Positions 54,844 to 63,879 of a DNA stretch of 64,000 nucleotides are shown here, piece by piece. How positions within the stretch are numbered: the stretch's first letter is position 1; the number at the start of each line of letters is the position of its first letter. A program made the translations under genes and the position numbers. The stretch covers positions 186,001-250,000 of the forward strand of contig JAQYWC010000065.1 of NCBI GenBank assembly GCA_030145245.1. The letters run 5' to 3'. Under the pieces are notes generated by a model. It ran no database searches, was not told the DNA's origin, and saw nothing but the letters and a program-made list of their open reading frames with translations. The stretch is from Desulfobacterium sp. (GTDB lineage: Bacteria; Desulfobacterota; Desulfobacteria; Desulfobacterales; Desulfobacteraceae).

Positions 54844-56583
54844 ATGAGATCCATAGAAAAGGAGTCCACCATGGGAACAAGCGTGATACTTTCTGCAGCT
54901 TCCCCCTCCCAACTGCGATTCCATTGCGACACCCTGAGATCGGAATTGGAATCAGACCATGCTGTTTACTCACGGTTAAAGACCAGGGATGGGCACTCTC
55001 CGATCCCATTGCAATCTGCCAGGGCAGGCTTTGTATCTGAGAGCCTGGAAGATGCCGTTGAGTCATTGCGGCTCATCACCGATTTTCTGACCACAGGCCC
55101 ATCAGTAAGGCGTTGGGAGCATCCCAGGGGAATCTTTTACCGGCAAACCGGGTTGGACCCCAAGGGAAAAACCGTGGCCCTGTTCTCGGGCCAGGGCGGC
55201 CAGTACACAGATATGGGCAGCGCGCTTCGAAACCTTTTTCCGTTCATAAAACAGGGTTATGGGCACATGGACAACCTTCTTGAGGAAATCGGATTGACGC
55301 CCATTTCAAACATCCTGTTTCCGGACCGCCCCTTAAGCAAAGAGGAGATGCTCCTGTCCGAAAACACCCTGACGAGAACCGAATATACACAGCCGGCCAT
55401 TGGTGTGTTCAACCCGAGTCTCTACCGGATCCTGGAACGCCTGGGACTTGAAGCTGCGATGGCGGCGGGCTTGAGTTGCGGAGAACTTCCTGCCCTGTGG
55501 GCAGCAGGGGCCCTGTCCGATGAACACTACTTTGATCTGGTCAGATGCCGGGGCCATGCCATGTCCCAATCCAATGGGACGTCAATGGAAGAGGAAGCCA
55601 TGATGGCCGTTACCGGAGATGTGGAGGAAATAACGGCAAAGGTTGAAACCGTCGGGGATGTGTTTGTGGAGGCATGGAATTCCAGGGATCAGGTTGTTCT
55701 TGCAGGTCTTAAGAAACCGCTTCAGAAACTGCAGTACATCTTCCAGGACAGGGGGTGGGCCGCCTATATTCTTTCGGTAACAGGCGCATTCCACTCGCCC
55801 TTTATGGAAAATGGCAGACAGATATTTGCAGAACATGTTCGCGCCACGCCGTTTTCCCCCCCGAATATACCGGTCTACTCCAATGTCACCGCAGCCCCCT
55901 ACCCCGAAGATCCCCATGCCGTCAAAGAGATGTTGATAGAGCAGGTGGTCAGGCCGGTCCGGTTTAAAGAGCAGATAGAAAATATGTACAAGGCCGGCAG
56001 CTCCTGTTTCATCGAATTTGGGCCGAAAAATATCATTACCTCCCTTGTCGGCTCGATCCTTGGGGACAAGCCCCATGGGGCGGTTGCCCTGAATTCAGGC
56101 AACAGAAGACGCAGTAATGTCCATGGGTGCATCCAGAGCTGCACCCTGCTTTTTGCCGGCCATGCCCCCATCCACTGTGACTCGGTAAACATCTGCCAGG
56201 GGGGCGTCGGCCTTAAGGGCCTGCCGGAGACATTGGGAGATGGATTGAAAGAGGTCGCTATCCTCTTTCATTTAAATGGCCACCAGGAGCCCCTGGAGGG
56301 CCAGATGGTTTGGCGGCAAGGACGGTTTGCCGGGGTAAAGCTTTTCAGGAGAGAAAAGCAAAGGAGACTGCTGAAGCGGCTCGGATATGACGAAGAGAGC
56401 AACCCGAAGCCTGTTTTTGCCAAGGATAGCTGCCGACAGCTCCAGGATGCCGTTGTCAACCTCATTGTCACGGGACTCCCCCTGAAGCCCCTGGAAAGCC
56501 TCCTGGATGGAAAGATCGAAAGCCCCGGTTTTTCGCTGCCGGAGAAAACAATCTCTTCAAAAGTTTCAGTCCACTGCCGGTGA
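54844..56583 (+). CDS. Stand-alone acyltransferase of polyketide/PUFA-synthase type
   Basis: 579 residues; both ATG 54844 (GGAGG upstream) and ATG 54871 (AAGGAG upstream) are good starts. After a PKS-like linker (VILSAASPSQLRF) comes an AT domain: LFSGQGGQYTDMG, the nucleophile Ser211 in GLSCGELPALWA, and His317 in TGAFHSPFM. In nearly all ATs the nucleophile motif is GHSxG; here His is replaced by Leu. FIEFGPKNIITSLV ends the domain. The last 180 residues (LFAGHAPIHCD, LEGQMVWRQGRF) match nothing I know. No KS or ACP is near. PfaB-like or trans-AT-like roles are possible. Confidence 0.7.
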   Translation: MRSIEKESTMGTSVILSAASPSQLRFHCDTLRSELESDHAVYSRLKTRDGHSPIPLQSARAGFVSESLEDAVESLRLITDFLTTGPSVRRWEHPRGIFYRQTGLDPKGKTVALFSGQGGQYTDMGSALRNLFPFIKQGYGHMDNLLEEIGLTPISNILFPDRPLSKEEMLLSENTLTRTEYTQPAIGVFNPSLYRILERLGLEAAMAAGLSCGELPALWAAGALSDEHYFDLVRCRGHAMSQSNGTSMEEEAMMAVTGDVEEITAKVETVGDVFVEAWNSRDQVVLAGLKKPLQKLQYIFQDRGWAAYILSVTGAFHSPFMENGRQIFAEHVRATPFSPPNIPVYSNVTAAPYPEDPHAVKEMLIEQVVRPVRFKEQIENMYKAGSSCFIEFGPKNIITSLVGSILGDKPHGAVALNSGNRRRSNVHGCIQSCTLLFAGHAPIHCDSVNICQGGVGLKGLPETLGDGLKEVAILFHLNGHQEPLEGQMVWRQGRFAGVKLFRREKQRRLLKRLGYDEESNPKPVFAKDSCRQLQDAVVNLIVTGLPLKPLESLLDGKIESPGFSLPEKTISSKVSVHCR

Positions 56584-56655
56584 GACATATCGCTGCCATG
56601 GTCAACTGTTTTTTTGTTGACAAGCAATTGGGATTCATTTACTACATTCTTGAAC

Positions 56656-56712
56656 TGAGGGTTGGGGACAGGTAGAAAAATCGGCCAGGAAGGCCTGTGG
56701 TCCCCAGCTTCA
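56656..56712 (+). ncRNA. Structured leader element before the TonB receptor
   Basis: CTGA, TGGGGAC and AGG (56656-56673) pair in order with CCT, GTCCCCA and TCAG (56694-56712), giving a long interrupted stem; the apical part can form GGCC/GGCC. It lies 24 bases before an intrinsic terminator and about 150 bases before the TonB receptor, an arrangement used by attenuators and riboswitches. No known class was matched. Confidence 0.35.
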
Positions 56713-56735
56713 GGAACATATTAAAGTCATACCAT

Positions 56736-56788
56736 AAAGCCATGAAGGCTCCTCCCCTTGGGGACGTGCGCCTTCATGGCTTTTTTTT
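56736..56788 (+). terminator. Intrinsic terminator upstream of the TonB receptor
   Basis: AAAGCCATGAAGG and CCTTCATGGCTTT are perfect arms, with an inner CCCC/GGGG in the loop, ending in eight T. It is either the end of the acyltransferase transcript or the expression platform for the receptor gene. Confidence 0.9.
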
Positions 56789-56864
56789 GTGTAAAAAACC
56801 ATGGTTTTTGTAAATTGCGTCGCAAAGGAGAAATAACTTACACCCAACAAAGAGGAAAAGATCC

Positions 56865-58868
56865 ATGAAACTGTTGAGAACACTTTTAATACCGGGCATT
56901 GCCTGCCTGGTCTTTGCAGGCTCGTCCCTGGCCGGACCGAGCGGCCCCATCCAACTGGACCAGATCGTTGTCACGGCCACCAAATCCGGAACCGCCATCA
57001 AGGATATTCCAGGGTCGGTCACCGTTATCACGGACAAGGAGATCCAGGGTCAGAATCTGCCCAACGGTGATGTGGGGGATCTGTTAAGGTCGGTTCCCGG
57101 CATCACCCTGAGAAGGGCCTATGCCCCCTTCCCCGCCTACCCTAACATCCGGGGGCTTGGCAGCGATGCCACGGTGACCCTGGTCAACGGGATTCCCACC
57201 AACTGGGAGATCACCCAGGCCATTCCCCACAAGAATGTCCAAAGGATCGAGATCCTCCGGGGGCCTGCATCGGCCCTGTACGGTGCCAATGCCACGGGCG
57301 GGGTGATCAATATCATCCTCAAACAGGGAAAAGAAGATCCTGAAACCTCCCTGGGCGTCGGTTACGGAAGGTTTGACACCCTGAAGCTGTCGGCGGCAAC
57401 CAGCGGAAAACTCGAAAAGTTCTCCTACGCCCTTGCGGCAAGCCATGAAGACTCCAACGGCAGCCGGGTGGTCACCAACGATCTCAATCCCAGCATCACC
57501 ATGATCGACGGGTGCGAATATGACAAACAGAGCTTTTCCATGAACACGGGGATCGATCTTGCCAAGAATTCACGCCTCTCCCTTTTTTACAACTTCTTCC
57601 ACGATGACTACACCCGGGGCCGTCCCCATGTGGGTGGAGACTGGGACAGGCATTTTTCCGGCCTCACCCTTAACCAGGATTTTGGGGAGAGGATCTCGTT
57701 CATGGGCTATGTGGGCTATCGCTACGACGATCTGATCCATCTCTACGACAAGGGAAATACCAACCTGGACCCCAACAAGAAACGGTACACCGACTACTAT
57801 GAGATCCCCGCGGAACTGAGGATCATGGCAAAGACCGGGGGAAACCACACCCTGACCACGGGCGTTTTCCACAACCAGACCAGCACCGAGCAGGAATATA
57901 AAGAGTGGTTTTCCCACGACCTGATCCAGGAGAACCGCTACAAGGTGAGAACCCTTGCAGGCTATGTGGAAGATGTGTGGAAACCGGTGGAGCCCCTTAC
58001 CATCACGGCCGGCGTCAGATACGACCACTGGAAAAATTACGACAACATGTTCAGCAACTACACGGACAGCACCCCCGGGGACCGCACCGACCACAGCTGG
58101 AGCCCCAAGATCGGCCTGCGGTACAACTTTGCCAACGCCCTCTCCCTCTGGGCCAACTATGGCACCGGATTCAAGCCCCCCACATCGGCCCAGCTCTATG
58201 ACGACCGGACCTCCGGGGGCAACCCAAGGCAGCCCAACCCCAACCTGAAACCGGAAGAGACCCGCGCCTGGGAGATCGGTGGGGAAAAATGGCTGACCCA
58301 CAGGATTAGAACCAGCATCACCGGGTTCTACAGCATCACCGACCACAAGATTCTCTCCTGGTTTGATCCCGGCAATGTCTGGGTCAACAAGAACCTGGGG
58401 GAAACCCGCTCCTACGGAACCGAGCTGGATATCGCCCTCTACCTCAACGACCACTGGACCGTCACCGCCAACTACACCTACAACCGTGCCACCATTGAGG
58501 AGAACCCCTCAACCCCCTCCCAGGAGGGAAATTACCTCCCCTTCAGCCCGAAAAACAAGGCCAATGTCGGGGTGACCTATGAAGATAAGGATAATTTCAC
58601 CATCACCGCCATGGTGCGCTACCTGGATGAACAGTTCACCAACGATAAAAACACCAGGGAAAACGCAAACGGCGAAAGCCTTGTCATGGACGACTCCTTT
58701 GTGGTGGACCTGAAGGCCGTAAAGCACTTCAGAATCAACCGGGGATGGCTCAAGACAGTGGCGATCTCCGTGGCCGTGGATAATCTCTTTGACGAGGAGT
58801 ACCGCTCCTTCTACATGTACGAAGATCCCGGCACGGTGGTCTCAACCCAGGCTGAATTCACCTTCTGA
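56865..58868 (+). CDS. TonB-dependent outer-membrane receptor
   Basis: 667 residues, with AGAGGAAAAG before the ATG and a signal peptide (LLIPGIACLVFAGSSLA). The TonB box region is DQIVVTATKSG, the plug has the conserved RIEILRGPASALYGANATGG, then a beta-barrel ending YRSFYMYEDPG and the terminal Phe. FSPKIGLRY-type and GTGFKPPTSAQLYDD segments are typical of siderophore/vitamin receptors. Substrate is unknown; no cobalamin box, Fur box or ABC importer was found nearby. Confidence 0.9.
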   Translation: MKLLRTLLIPGIACLVFAGSSLAGPSGPIQLDQIVVTATKSGTAIKDIPGSVTVITDKEIQGQNLPNGDVGDLLRSVPGITLRRAYAPFPAYPNIRGLGSDATVTLVNGIPTNWEITQAIPHKNVQRIEILRGPASALYGANATGGVINIILKQGKEDPETSLGVGYGRFDTLKLSAATSGKLEKFSYALAASHEDSNGSRVVTNDLNPSITMIDGCEYDKQSFSMNTGIDLAKNSRLSLFYNFFHDDYTRGRPHVGGDWDRHFSGLTLNQDFGERISFMGYVGYRYDDLIHLYDKGNTNLDPNKKRYTDYYEIPAELRIMAKTGGNHTLTTGVFHNQTSTEQEYKEWFSHDLIQENRYKVRTLAGYVEDVWKPVEPLTITAGVRYDHWKNYDNMFSNYTDSTPGDRTDHSWSPKIGLRYNFANALSLWANYGTGFKPPTSAQLYDDRTSGGNPRQPNPNLKPEETRAWEIGGEKWLTHRIRTSITGFYSITDHKILSWFDPGNVWVNKNLGETRSYGTELDIALYLNDHWTVTANYTYNRATIEENPSTPSQEGNYLPFSPKNKANVGVTYEDKDNFTITAMVRYLDEQFTNDKNTRENANGESLVMDDSFVVDLKAVKHFRINRGWLKTVAISVAVDNLFDEEYRSFYMYEDPGTVVSTQAEFTF

Positions 58869-59039
58869 CCCAAACAAGCGCCTGCAGGAAGGCCCCTCAA
58901 CCGGGGCTGTTCCTGCAAGGTGCTTTTCCTGATAACAGATCCGCTGAATCGCATCGATATCCTTAAAAAGATAGATCTTCTCCATGGTCTTCAAGAAACC
59001 GACAGCCTCTTTTGATTGTTCAATCGGTTCCAGGGTCAT
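58842..59039 (-). CDS. Small ORF coupled to the FapA-like genes
   Basis: 65 codons. Its ATG overlaps the stop of the second FapA-like gene (ATGA), so it is placed as a third operon member. The first 30 residues (KTMEKIYLFKDIDAIQRI) resemble the entry to a cyclic-nucleotide-binding domain of Crp/Fnr-type proteins. The frame then runs through the hairpin at 58880 and into the antisense end of the TonB gene, so the distal part is not natural. Most likely a gene truncated after its start. Confidence 0.4.
   Translation of the reverse strand: MTLEPIEQSKEAVGFLKTMEKIYLFKDIDAIQRICYQEKHLAGTAPVEGPSCRRLFGSEGEFSLG
58880..58920. terminator. Hairpin between TonB gene and FapA-like operon
   Basis: GCCTGCAGGAA and TTCCTGCAAGG form the outer stem, GGCCCC/GGGGCT the inner one. 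It lies 12 bases after the TonB receptor stop and could stop transcripts from both sides. Confidence 0.7.
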
Positions 59040-61456
59040 TCAAAATACCCCTGGATCTCGAAGGTGGTCTCCTCGGAGCAGGGCGCCTTTACCTCCCGCA
59101 GCTTGACCCCGTACATGGTCCGGTCGATCACCAGGGAGGAGCGCTCACCCTTGACGATGGTTCCCTGCTCGATCATATTTTTGACCTTGATCTCCGGGCT
59201 GAAGGGCAGAAATCCCTTTTCCTGGTCCATGAGAAAAAAATCCTTTTCAATGGACAGCTCCGCGATCTCCGTTTCAAGGGTCTCAATCTCCCCGACGGAT
59301 GCGGCCATGCGCTGGTCGATGACACTCATATTCGCCTGGTTGTCGGCTTTCAGGCGCTGGGTGGCGTTCACCGCGGCCCTGTATATCCCAGATTGTTTAT
59401 CAAGGAGAGATTGAACCTCCTGCTGCTTCTGCTCCAGGGGGACCGTGGCAAACCGTTCCACAATCCCGTTGATAAACTGGTGGGCCACGGATCCCCTGGA
59501 AAACCCGAGAACCCCTTTGAAATTGCTCAACAGATCGTCCAGCACGGCCGGGGTGTCGATGTCGGTACTCTCCAGCAGTGATCGCAACATGCCAAGTGCA
59601 CTCTCCTGCTCCCCGTACTCCTCCTGCACCTTGACCTGATGCTGGAACCGGGCCATCATCCCTTGGAGTTCCTCTTCATACTTGAGGATCCGAAGGCTCT
59701 GCTCCTTGTGATCCAAGAGCTGGCTGAGCTCCACCAGCCGGCCGGTTTCGTGGCGGCCGATCCTCAGGAGGGAGCAGCTCTTGCCGCTGGAATAGACATT
59801 TTTCAGAACAATGCCCCGCTGGGCCAGGATCACCGACGAGATCACATCCGCCCCGGTCGCCTGGAAGCTGCCCTTGGTGACGATCTTTGCGTTTTCGATG
59901 TTCCGGCTCACCACCACATTGCCCTGGGCCTCGATGTCGGCCGGCTCCCGGGCCATATCCATCCGGGTGGTGTCCTCTCCGATGGTGCCCTTGATCTCCA
60001 CGCTTCCCGAGGCAACCACCCGTCCCAGAACATGCTGCCACACCGTCAGCCGGTTGCAGGCAACAGCGGCGCCGTGGCCGATGGTCCCCAGGATCTCAAG
60101 GTTGTAGAACTTATAGTCATCCGAGGTGTCCCCCAGCACATCCCCCTCGATTCTCCTTGGGGGAGGCTCCGTGACCGAGGGGGTGACAAACAGGGTCCGC
60201 TCCCGGTAGAGGGCCGGATTTCCTTCAATGGCCGCAACATAGGAGATACCGTCAGAACTCTCCACCCCTTTTCCCTTGCCCAGGTAACAGGGATTCACTT
60301 TGTCCGGAAAGATGACATTCCCAAACACATCCCTGCCCGGCGTTCCCTCCGTGTGGGGCGTTCTCCTGGCGATCAATTCCCCCTTTTTCACAAAGGGAAC
60401 CGTGCCCGCCCCCCCATCGCTCTCCCGGGAATAGTACCCTGTGTCAAAAAAGAACTCCAGGGAACCGTCCACCCCCTGCTCCGGCGGATACCCTTTGGCG
60501 ATCAGGAACTCCTCTCCCGGTTTCCCTTCCAAAAGAAAGGTTTGAATCTCTTTGTCCTTAAGTATCCCGAACCGGATACCGGCAAGCTTGATCCAGTTTT
60601 GAAGGTTGTGGACGGAGATATCTTCTATCAGCTCCGTTTTTTTGACAACAAAGGCCTCACGCTTTGTCCCTGGGATACGGTATTCAAACAGCTGCCCAAG
60701 CCGCTGATTCATCTTGATTTCCGAATTATAGAGGTGCAGGGACTTCTCCAGGTTAAGCCGCTGGATCTCATACTCCTTCTGCTCCTGGAGTATGGAGATG
60801 ACGTCCTGGTCGGTGAGGGAGAACGCCTCCTTGAGGATCTCCCCCAGGTAGCGCCGGGGCTCGCCCTGCTCTGCCTCTGTCTTCTGCTGTTTCAGGGCCT
60901 GGTTGATCTCCCCTATGGTGAGATATCCGTTCTTGACGGCAATGACACCGAACCGCTTGTTGATGTCGATCCACTCCAGCTCAGATCCGGCCAGGTGGTT
61001 CATGGCATCTGCCAGGCCCTCATCCCTGATGCGGTCCTGGGTCAGGAGCACGGCGGTGCAATGGGCCAGGGAGATCGCCTGGTTGGCCAGGAGGATCTCG
61101 CCTATCAGCTTGTGCTCCTGGGTCTTTGTGAAATGATTTTCCTGGACCTCCAGGGCCTTTTCCAGGTTATCGTAATCGGTGAACCGGTTGGCAATGGCAA
61201 GCTTGCCAAACGTCTTGTCCAACCGCTTGATCTCCGGGTGATCCTGAACCGCAAACAAGAAATCGATATCACGGTGGGAGAGGTAGTCGTGGCGCCTGAA
61301 GATGTTCAACACGGAAAAGCCGGGATTGGCCTGGAGCTCCTGGATCAGTTCCGTCAGGATCGTCTGCTCCTGTTCAGGGGAGATCAACTTACAGCGCACC
61401 GCCAGTTCGACAAGGTTGCGGTTCTCCTTGTCAATGGTCGTGATGGCGTGTTTCAT
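59036..61456 (-). CDS. FapA-like (DUF342) polymer-like protein, copy 2
   Basis: 806 residues. The N-terminal third contains repeated units of about 55 residues: FGKLAIANRFTDYDNLEKAL...LIGEILLANQAIS, then FGVIAVKNGYLTIGEINQAL...YLGEILKEAFSLT, like the small domain at the start of type II secretion ATPases. The middle is a FapA beta-helix (TPGRDVFGNVI, VVVSRNIENAKIVTKGSF, QRGIVLKNVYSSGKS). A long coiled coil and a short beta cap follow. No signal peptide or helix. Start overlaps the stop of copy 1. Function is unknown; FapA proteins are tied to cell-surface or flagellar/polymer processes. Confidence 0.8.
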   Translation of the reverse strand: MKHAITTIDKENRNLVELAVRCKLISPEQEQTILTELIQELQANPGFSVLNIFRRHDYLSHRDIDFLFAVQDHPEIKRLDKTFGKLAIANRFTDYDNLEKALEVQENHFTKTQEHKLIGEILLANQAISLAHCTAVLLTQDRIRDEGLADAMNHLAGSELEWIDINKRFGVIAVKNGYLTIGEINQALKQQKTEAEQGEPRRYLGEILKEAFSLTDQDVISILQEQKEYEIQRLNLEKSLHLYNSEIKMNQRLGQLFEYRIPGTKREAFVVKKTELIEDISVHNLQNWIKLAGIRFGILKDKEIQTFLLEGKPGEEFLIAKGYPPEQGVDGSLEFFFDTGYYSRESDGGAGTVPFVKKGELIARRTPHTEGTPGRDVFGNVIFPDKVNPCYLGKGKGVESSDGISYVAAIEGNPALYRERTLFVTPSVTEPPPRRIEGDVLGDTSDDYKFYNLEILGTIGHGAAVACNRLTVWQHVLGRVVASGSVEIKGTIGEDTTRMDMAREPADIEAQGNVVVSRNIENAKIVTKGSFQATGADVISSVILAQRGIVLKNVYSSGKSCSLLRIGRHETGRLVELSQLLDHKEQSLRILKYEEELQGMMARFQHQVKVQEEYGEQESALGMLRSLLESTDIDTPAVLDDLLSNFKGVLGFSRGSVAHQFINGIVERFATVPLEQKQQEVQSLLDKQSGIYRAAVNATQRLKADNQANMSVIDQRMAASVGEIETLETEIAELSIEKDFFLMDQEKGFLPFSPEIKVKNMIEQGTIVKGERSSLVIDRTMYGVKLREVKAPCSEETTFEIQGYFE

Positions 61457-63879
61457 TCAAAGTACCCTTGGATCACAAAGGTTGTCTCCTCGGAATCGAG
61501 GGCCTTTACCTCCTGCAGCTTGACCCCGTACATGGTCCGCTCGATCACCATGGAGGAGCGCTCACCCTTGACAATGGTTCCCTGTTCAATCTTATTTTTG
61601 ACCTTGATCTCCGGGCTGAAGGGCAGAAATCCCTTTTCCTGGTCCATGAGAAAAAAATCCCTTTCAATGGACAGCTCCGCGATCTCCTCTTCAAGGGTCT
61701 TGATCTCCTTGCCGGAGCTGGCCATGCGCTGCTCGATGACACTCAGATTCGCATGGTAGTCGGCTTCCAGCCGCTGGGTGGCGTTCACCGCAGCCCTGTA
61801 CATCCCTGAATTCTTCTCAAGGAGCGCTTGAACCGCCTTCTGCTTCTGCTCCAGGGGGAACGTGGCAAACCGTTCCACGATCCCGTTGAGCAACTGGTGA
61901 GCCTTGGTTCCCCTGGAGAAACCCAGAATCCCTTTGAAATTGATCAACAGATCGTCCAGCGCGGCCGGTGTCTCGATGTCGGCTTTCTCCAGCATGGATC
62001 GCAAAAAGCCAAGGGCGCTCTGTTGCTCCTCGTACTCCTCCTGCGCCTTGACCTGATGCTCAAGCCGGGCCTCCATCCCTTCGAGCTCCTCTTCATGTTT
62101 GAGGCTCCGAAGGCTTTGCTCCTTGTGGTCAAGGAGCTGGCTGAGCTCCACCAGCCGGCCGGTTTCGTGTCGGCCGATCCTCAGGATGGAGGAGCTCTTG
62201 CCGCTGGAATAGACATTTTTAAGAACAATGCCCCGCTGGGCAATGACCACCGACGAGATCGCATCCGCCCCGGTCCCCTGGAAGCTGCCCTTGGTAACGA
62301 TCTTTGCATTTTCAATGTTCCGGCTCACCACCACGTTACCCTGGGCCTCGATCTCGGCCTGCTCCCTGGCCACATTCATCCGGGTGATCCCCTCTCCAAT
62401 GGCCCCCCTGATCTCCACGCTTCCCGAGGCAATCACCCGTCCCAGGACATTCTGCCGCACCGTCAGCTGGTTGCAGAGAACAGAGGCCCCATTGCAGATG
62501 GAGCCCATGATCTCAAGGTTGTAGAACTTGTGGTCATCAAAGGTGTCCTCCAGCACATCCCCCTCGACTCTCCGGAGGGGAGGATCCATGACCGCGGGGG
62601 TGACAAACAGGGTCCGCTCCCGGTAGAGGACCGGATTCCCATCAATGGCCGCAACATAGGAGATGTCGTCAACGCTCTCCACACCCTTGCCCTTGCCCAG
62701 GTAACAGGGATTCACCTTGTCCGGGAAGATGGCATTCCCAAACACATCCCTGCCCGGCGTTCCCTCAGTGTGGGGCGTTCTCCTGGCAATCGATTCCCCC
62801 TTCTTCACAAAGGGAACCGGGCCCGGGTCCCCATCGCCCTCCCGGGAATAGTACCCGGTGTCAAAAAAGAATTCCAGGGAACCGTCCACGCCCTGCTCCG
62901 GCAAATGCCCCTGGGCGATCAGGAACTCCTCTCCAGGTTCTCCGTCAAGAAGAAAGGTTTCGATCTCTCGATCCTTGACGATCCCGAACCGGACGCCGGC
63001 AAGCTTGATCCAGTTTTGAAGGTTGTGCACGGAGATCTCTTCGAGAAGCTCCGATCGCTTGACAACAAAGGCCTCAAGCTTTGTCCTTGGGATACGGTAT
63101 TCAAACAGCTGCCCGAGCCGCTGGTTCATCTTAATTTCGGAATTATAAAGGTGCAGGGACTTCTCCAGGTTGAGCCGCTGGGTCTCATACTCCTTCTGCT
63201 CCTGGAGTATGGTGATGACGTCCTGATCGGTGATACCGAACTCATCCTTGAGAATCTCCCCCAGGTAGCGCCGGGCCTTGCCCTGGGCGGTCTCACTCTT
63301 CTGCTGTTTCAGGGCCTTGTTGATCTCCTGGATGGTGACATAGCCGTTCTTGACGGCAATGACACCGAATCGCTTGTTGATGTCGATCCGCTCCAGCTCA
63401 GATCCGGCCAGCTGGTTCATGGCCTCTGCCAGGAATTCATCCTTGATGCGGTCCTGGGTCAGGAGCACGGCGGTACGGTCCGCCTGGGTGATCGCCCGGT
63501 CGGCCAGGAGAATATCGCCAATGAGCTTGTTCTCCCGGGTCTTCCTGAAGTGCTTTGCCTGAAACTCCAGGGCCTTTTCCACGGTTTCGGAATCGGTGAA
63601 CCGGTTGGCAATGGCCAGCTTGCCGAACTTCTTGTCCAAAAGCTTGAGCTCCAGGTGATCCTGAACGGCAAACAGGAAATCGATATCACTGTGGGAGAGA
63701 TAGTCGTGGCGCCTGAAGATATTCAACACGGAAAAGCCCGGATCGGTCTGGAGTTCCTGGATCAGTTCCGTCAGGATCGCCTGTTCCTGTTCAGGGGAGA
63801 TCAACTTACAGCGCACCGCCAGTTCGACAAGGCTGCGGTTGTCCTTGTCAATGGTCGTGATAGTGTCCTTTTTGCCCAT
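61453..63879 (-). CDS. FapA-like (DUF342) polymer-like protein, copy 1
   Basis: 808 residues, the upstream paralogue of the gene at 59036 and nearly as long. The same architecture: N-terminal repeats (FGVIAVKNGYVTIQEINKAL), FapA core (TPGRDVFGNAI, VVVSRNIENAKIVTKGSF), coiled coil (ELEGMEARLEHQVKAQEEY) and C-terminal cap (SEETTFVIQGYFE). Differences cluster in the coiled coil and N-terminal repeats. AAAGG lies upstream of the ATG. Overlap with copy 2 (ATGA) predicts equal synthesis, so a heteromeric assembly is plausible. Confidence 0.8.
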   Translation of the reverse strand: MGKKDTITTIDKDNRSLVELAVRCKLISPEQEQAILTELIQELQTDPGFSVLNIFRRHDYLSHSDIDFLFAVQDHLELKLLDKKFGKLAIANRFTDSETVEKALEFQAKHFRKTRENKLIGDILLADRAITQADRTAVLLTQDRIKDEFLAEAMNQLAGSELERIDINKRFGVIAVKNGYVTIQEINKALKQQKSETAQGKARRYLGEILKDEFGITDQDVITILQEQKEYETQRLNLEKSLHLYNSEIKMNQRLGQLFEYRIPRTKLEAFVVKRSELLEEISVHNLQNWIKLAGVRFGIVKDREIETFLLDGEPGEEFLIAQGHLPEQGVDGSLEFFFDTGYYSREGDGDPGPVPFVKKGESIARRTPHTEGTPGRDVFGNAIFPDKVNPCYLGKGKGVESVDDISYVAAIDGNPVLYRERTLFVTPAVMDPPLRRVEGDVLEDTFDDHKFYNLEIMGSICNGASVLCNQLTVRQNVLGRVIASGSVEIRGAIGEGITRMNVAREQAEIEAQGNVVVSRNIENAKIVTKGSFQGTGADAISSVVIAQRGIVLKNVYSSGKSSSILRIGRHETGRLVELSQLLDHKEQSLRSLKHEEELEGMEARLEHQVKAQEEYEEQQSALGFLRSMLEKADIETPAALDDLLINFKGILGFSRGTKAHQLLNGIVERFATFPLEQKQKAVQALLEKNSGMYRAAVNATQRLEADYHANLSVIEQRMASSGKEIKTLEEEIAELSIERDFFLMDQEKGFLPFSPEIKVKNKIEQGTIVKGERSSMVIERTMYGVKLQEVKALDSEETTFVIQGYFE

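Noticed and set aside
59639-61759. 706-codon plus-strand ORF (and 61828-63897, 689 codons)
   Set aside because: Both lie antisense to the FapA-like genes, repeat each other because those genes are duplicated, and have low-complexity, non-globular translations. The minus-strand genes have domains and coupled starts.
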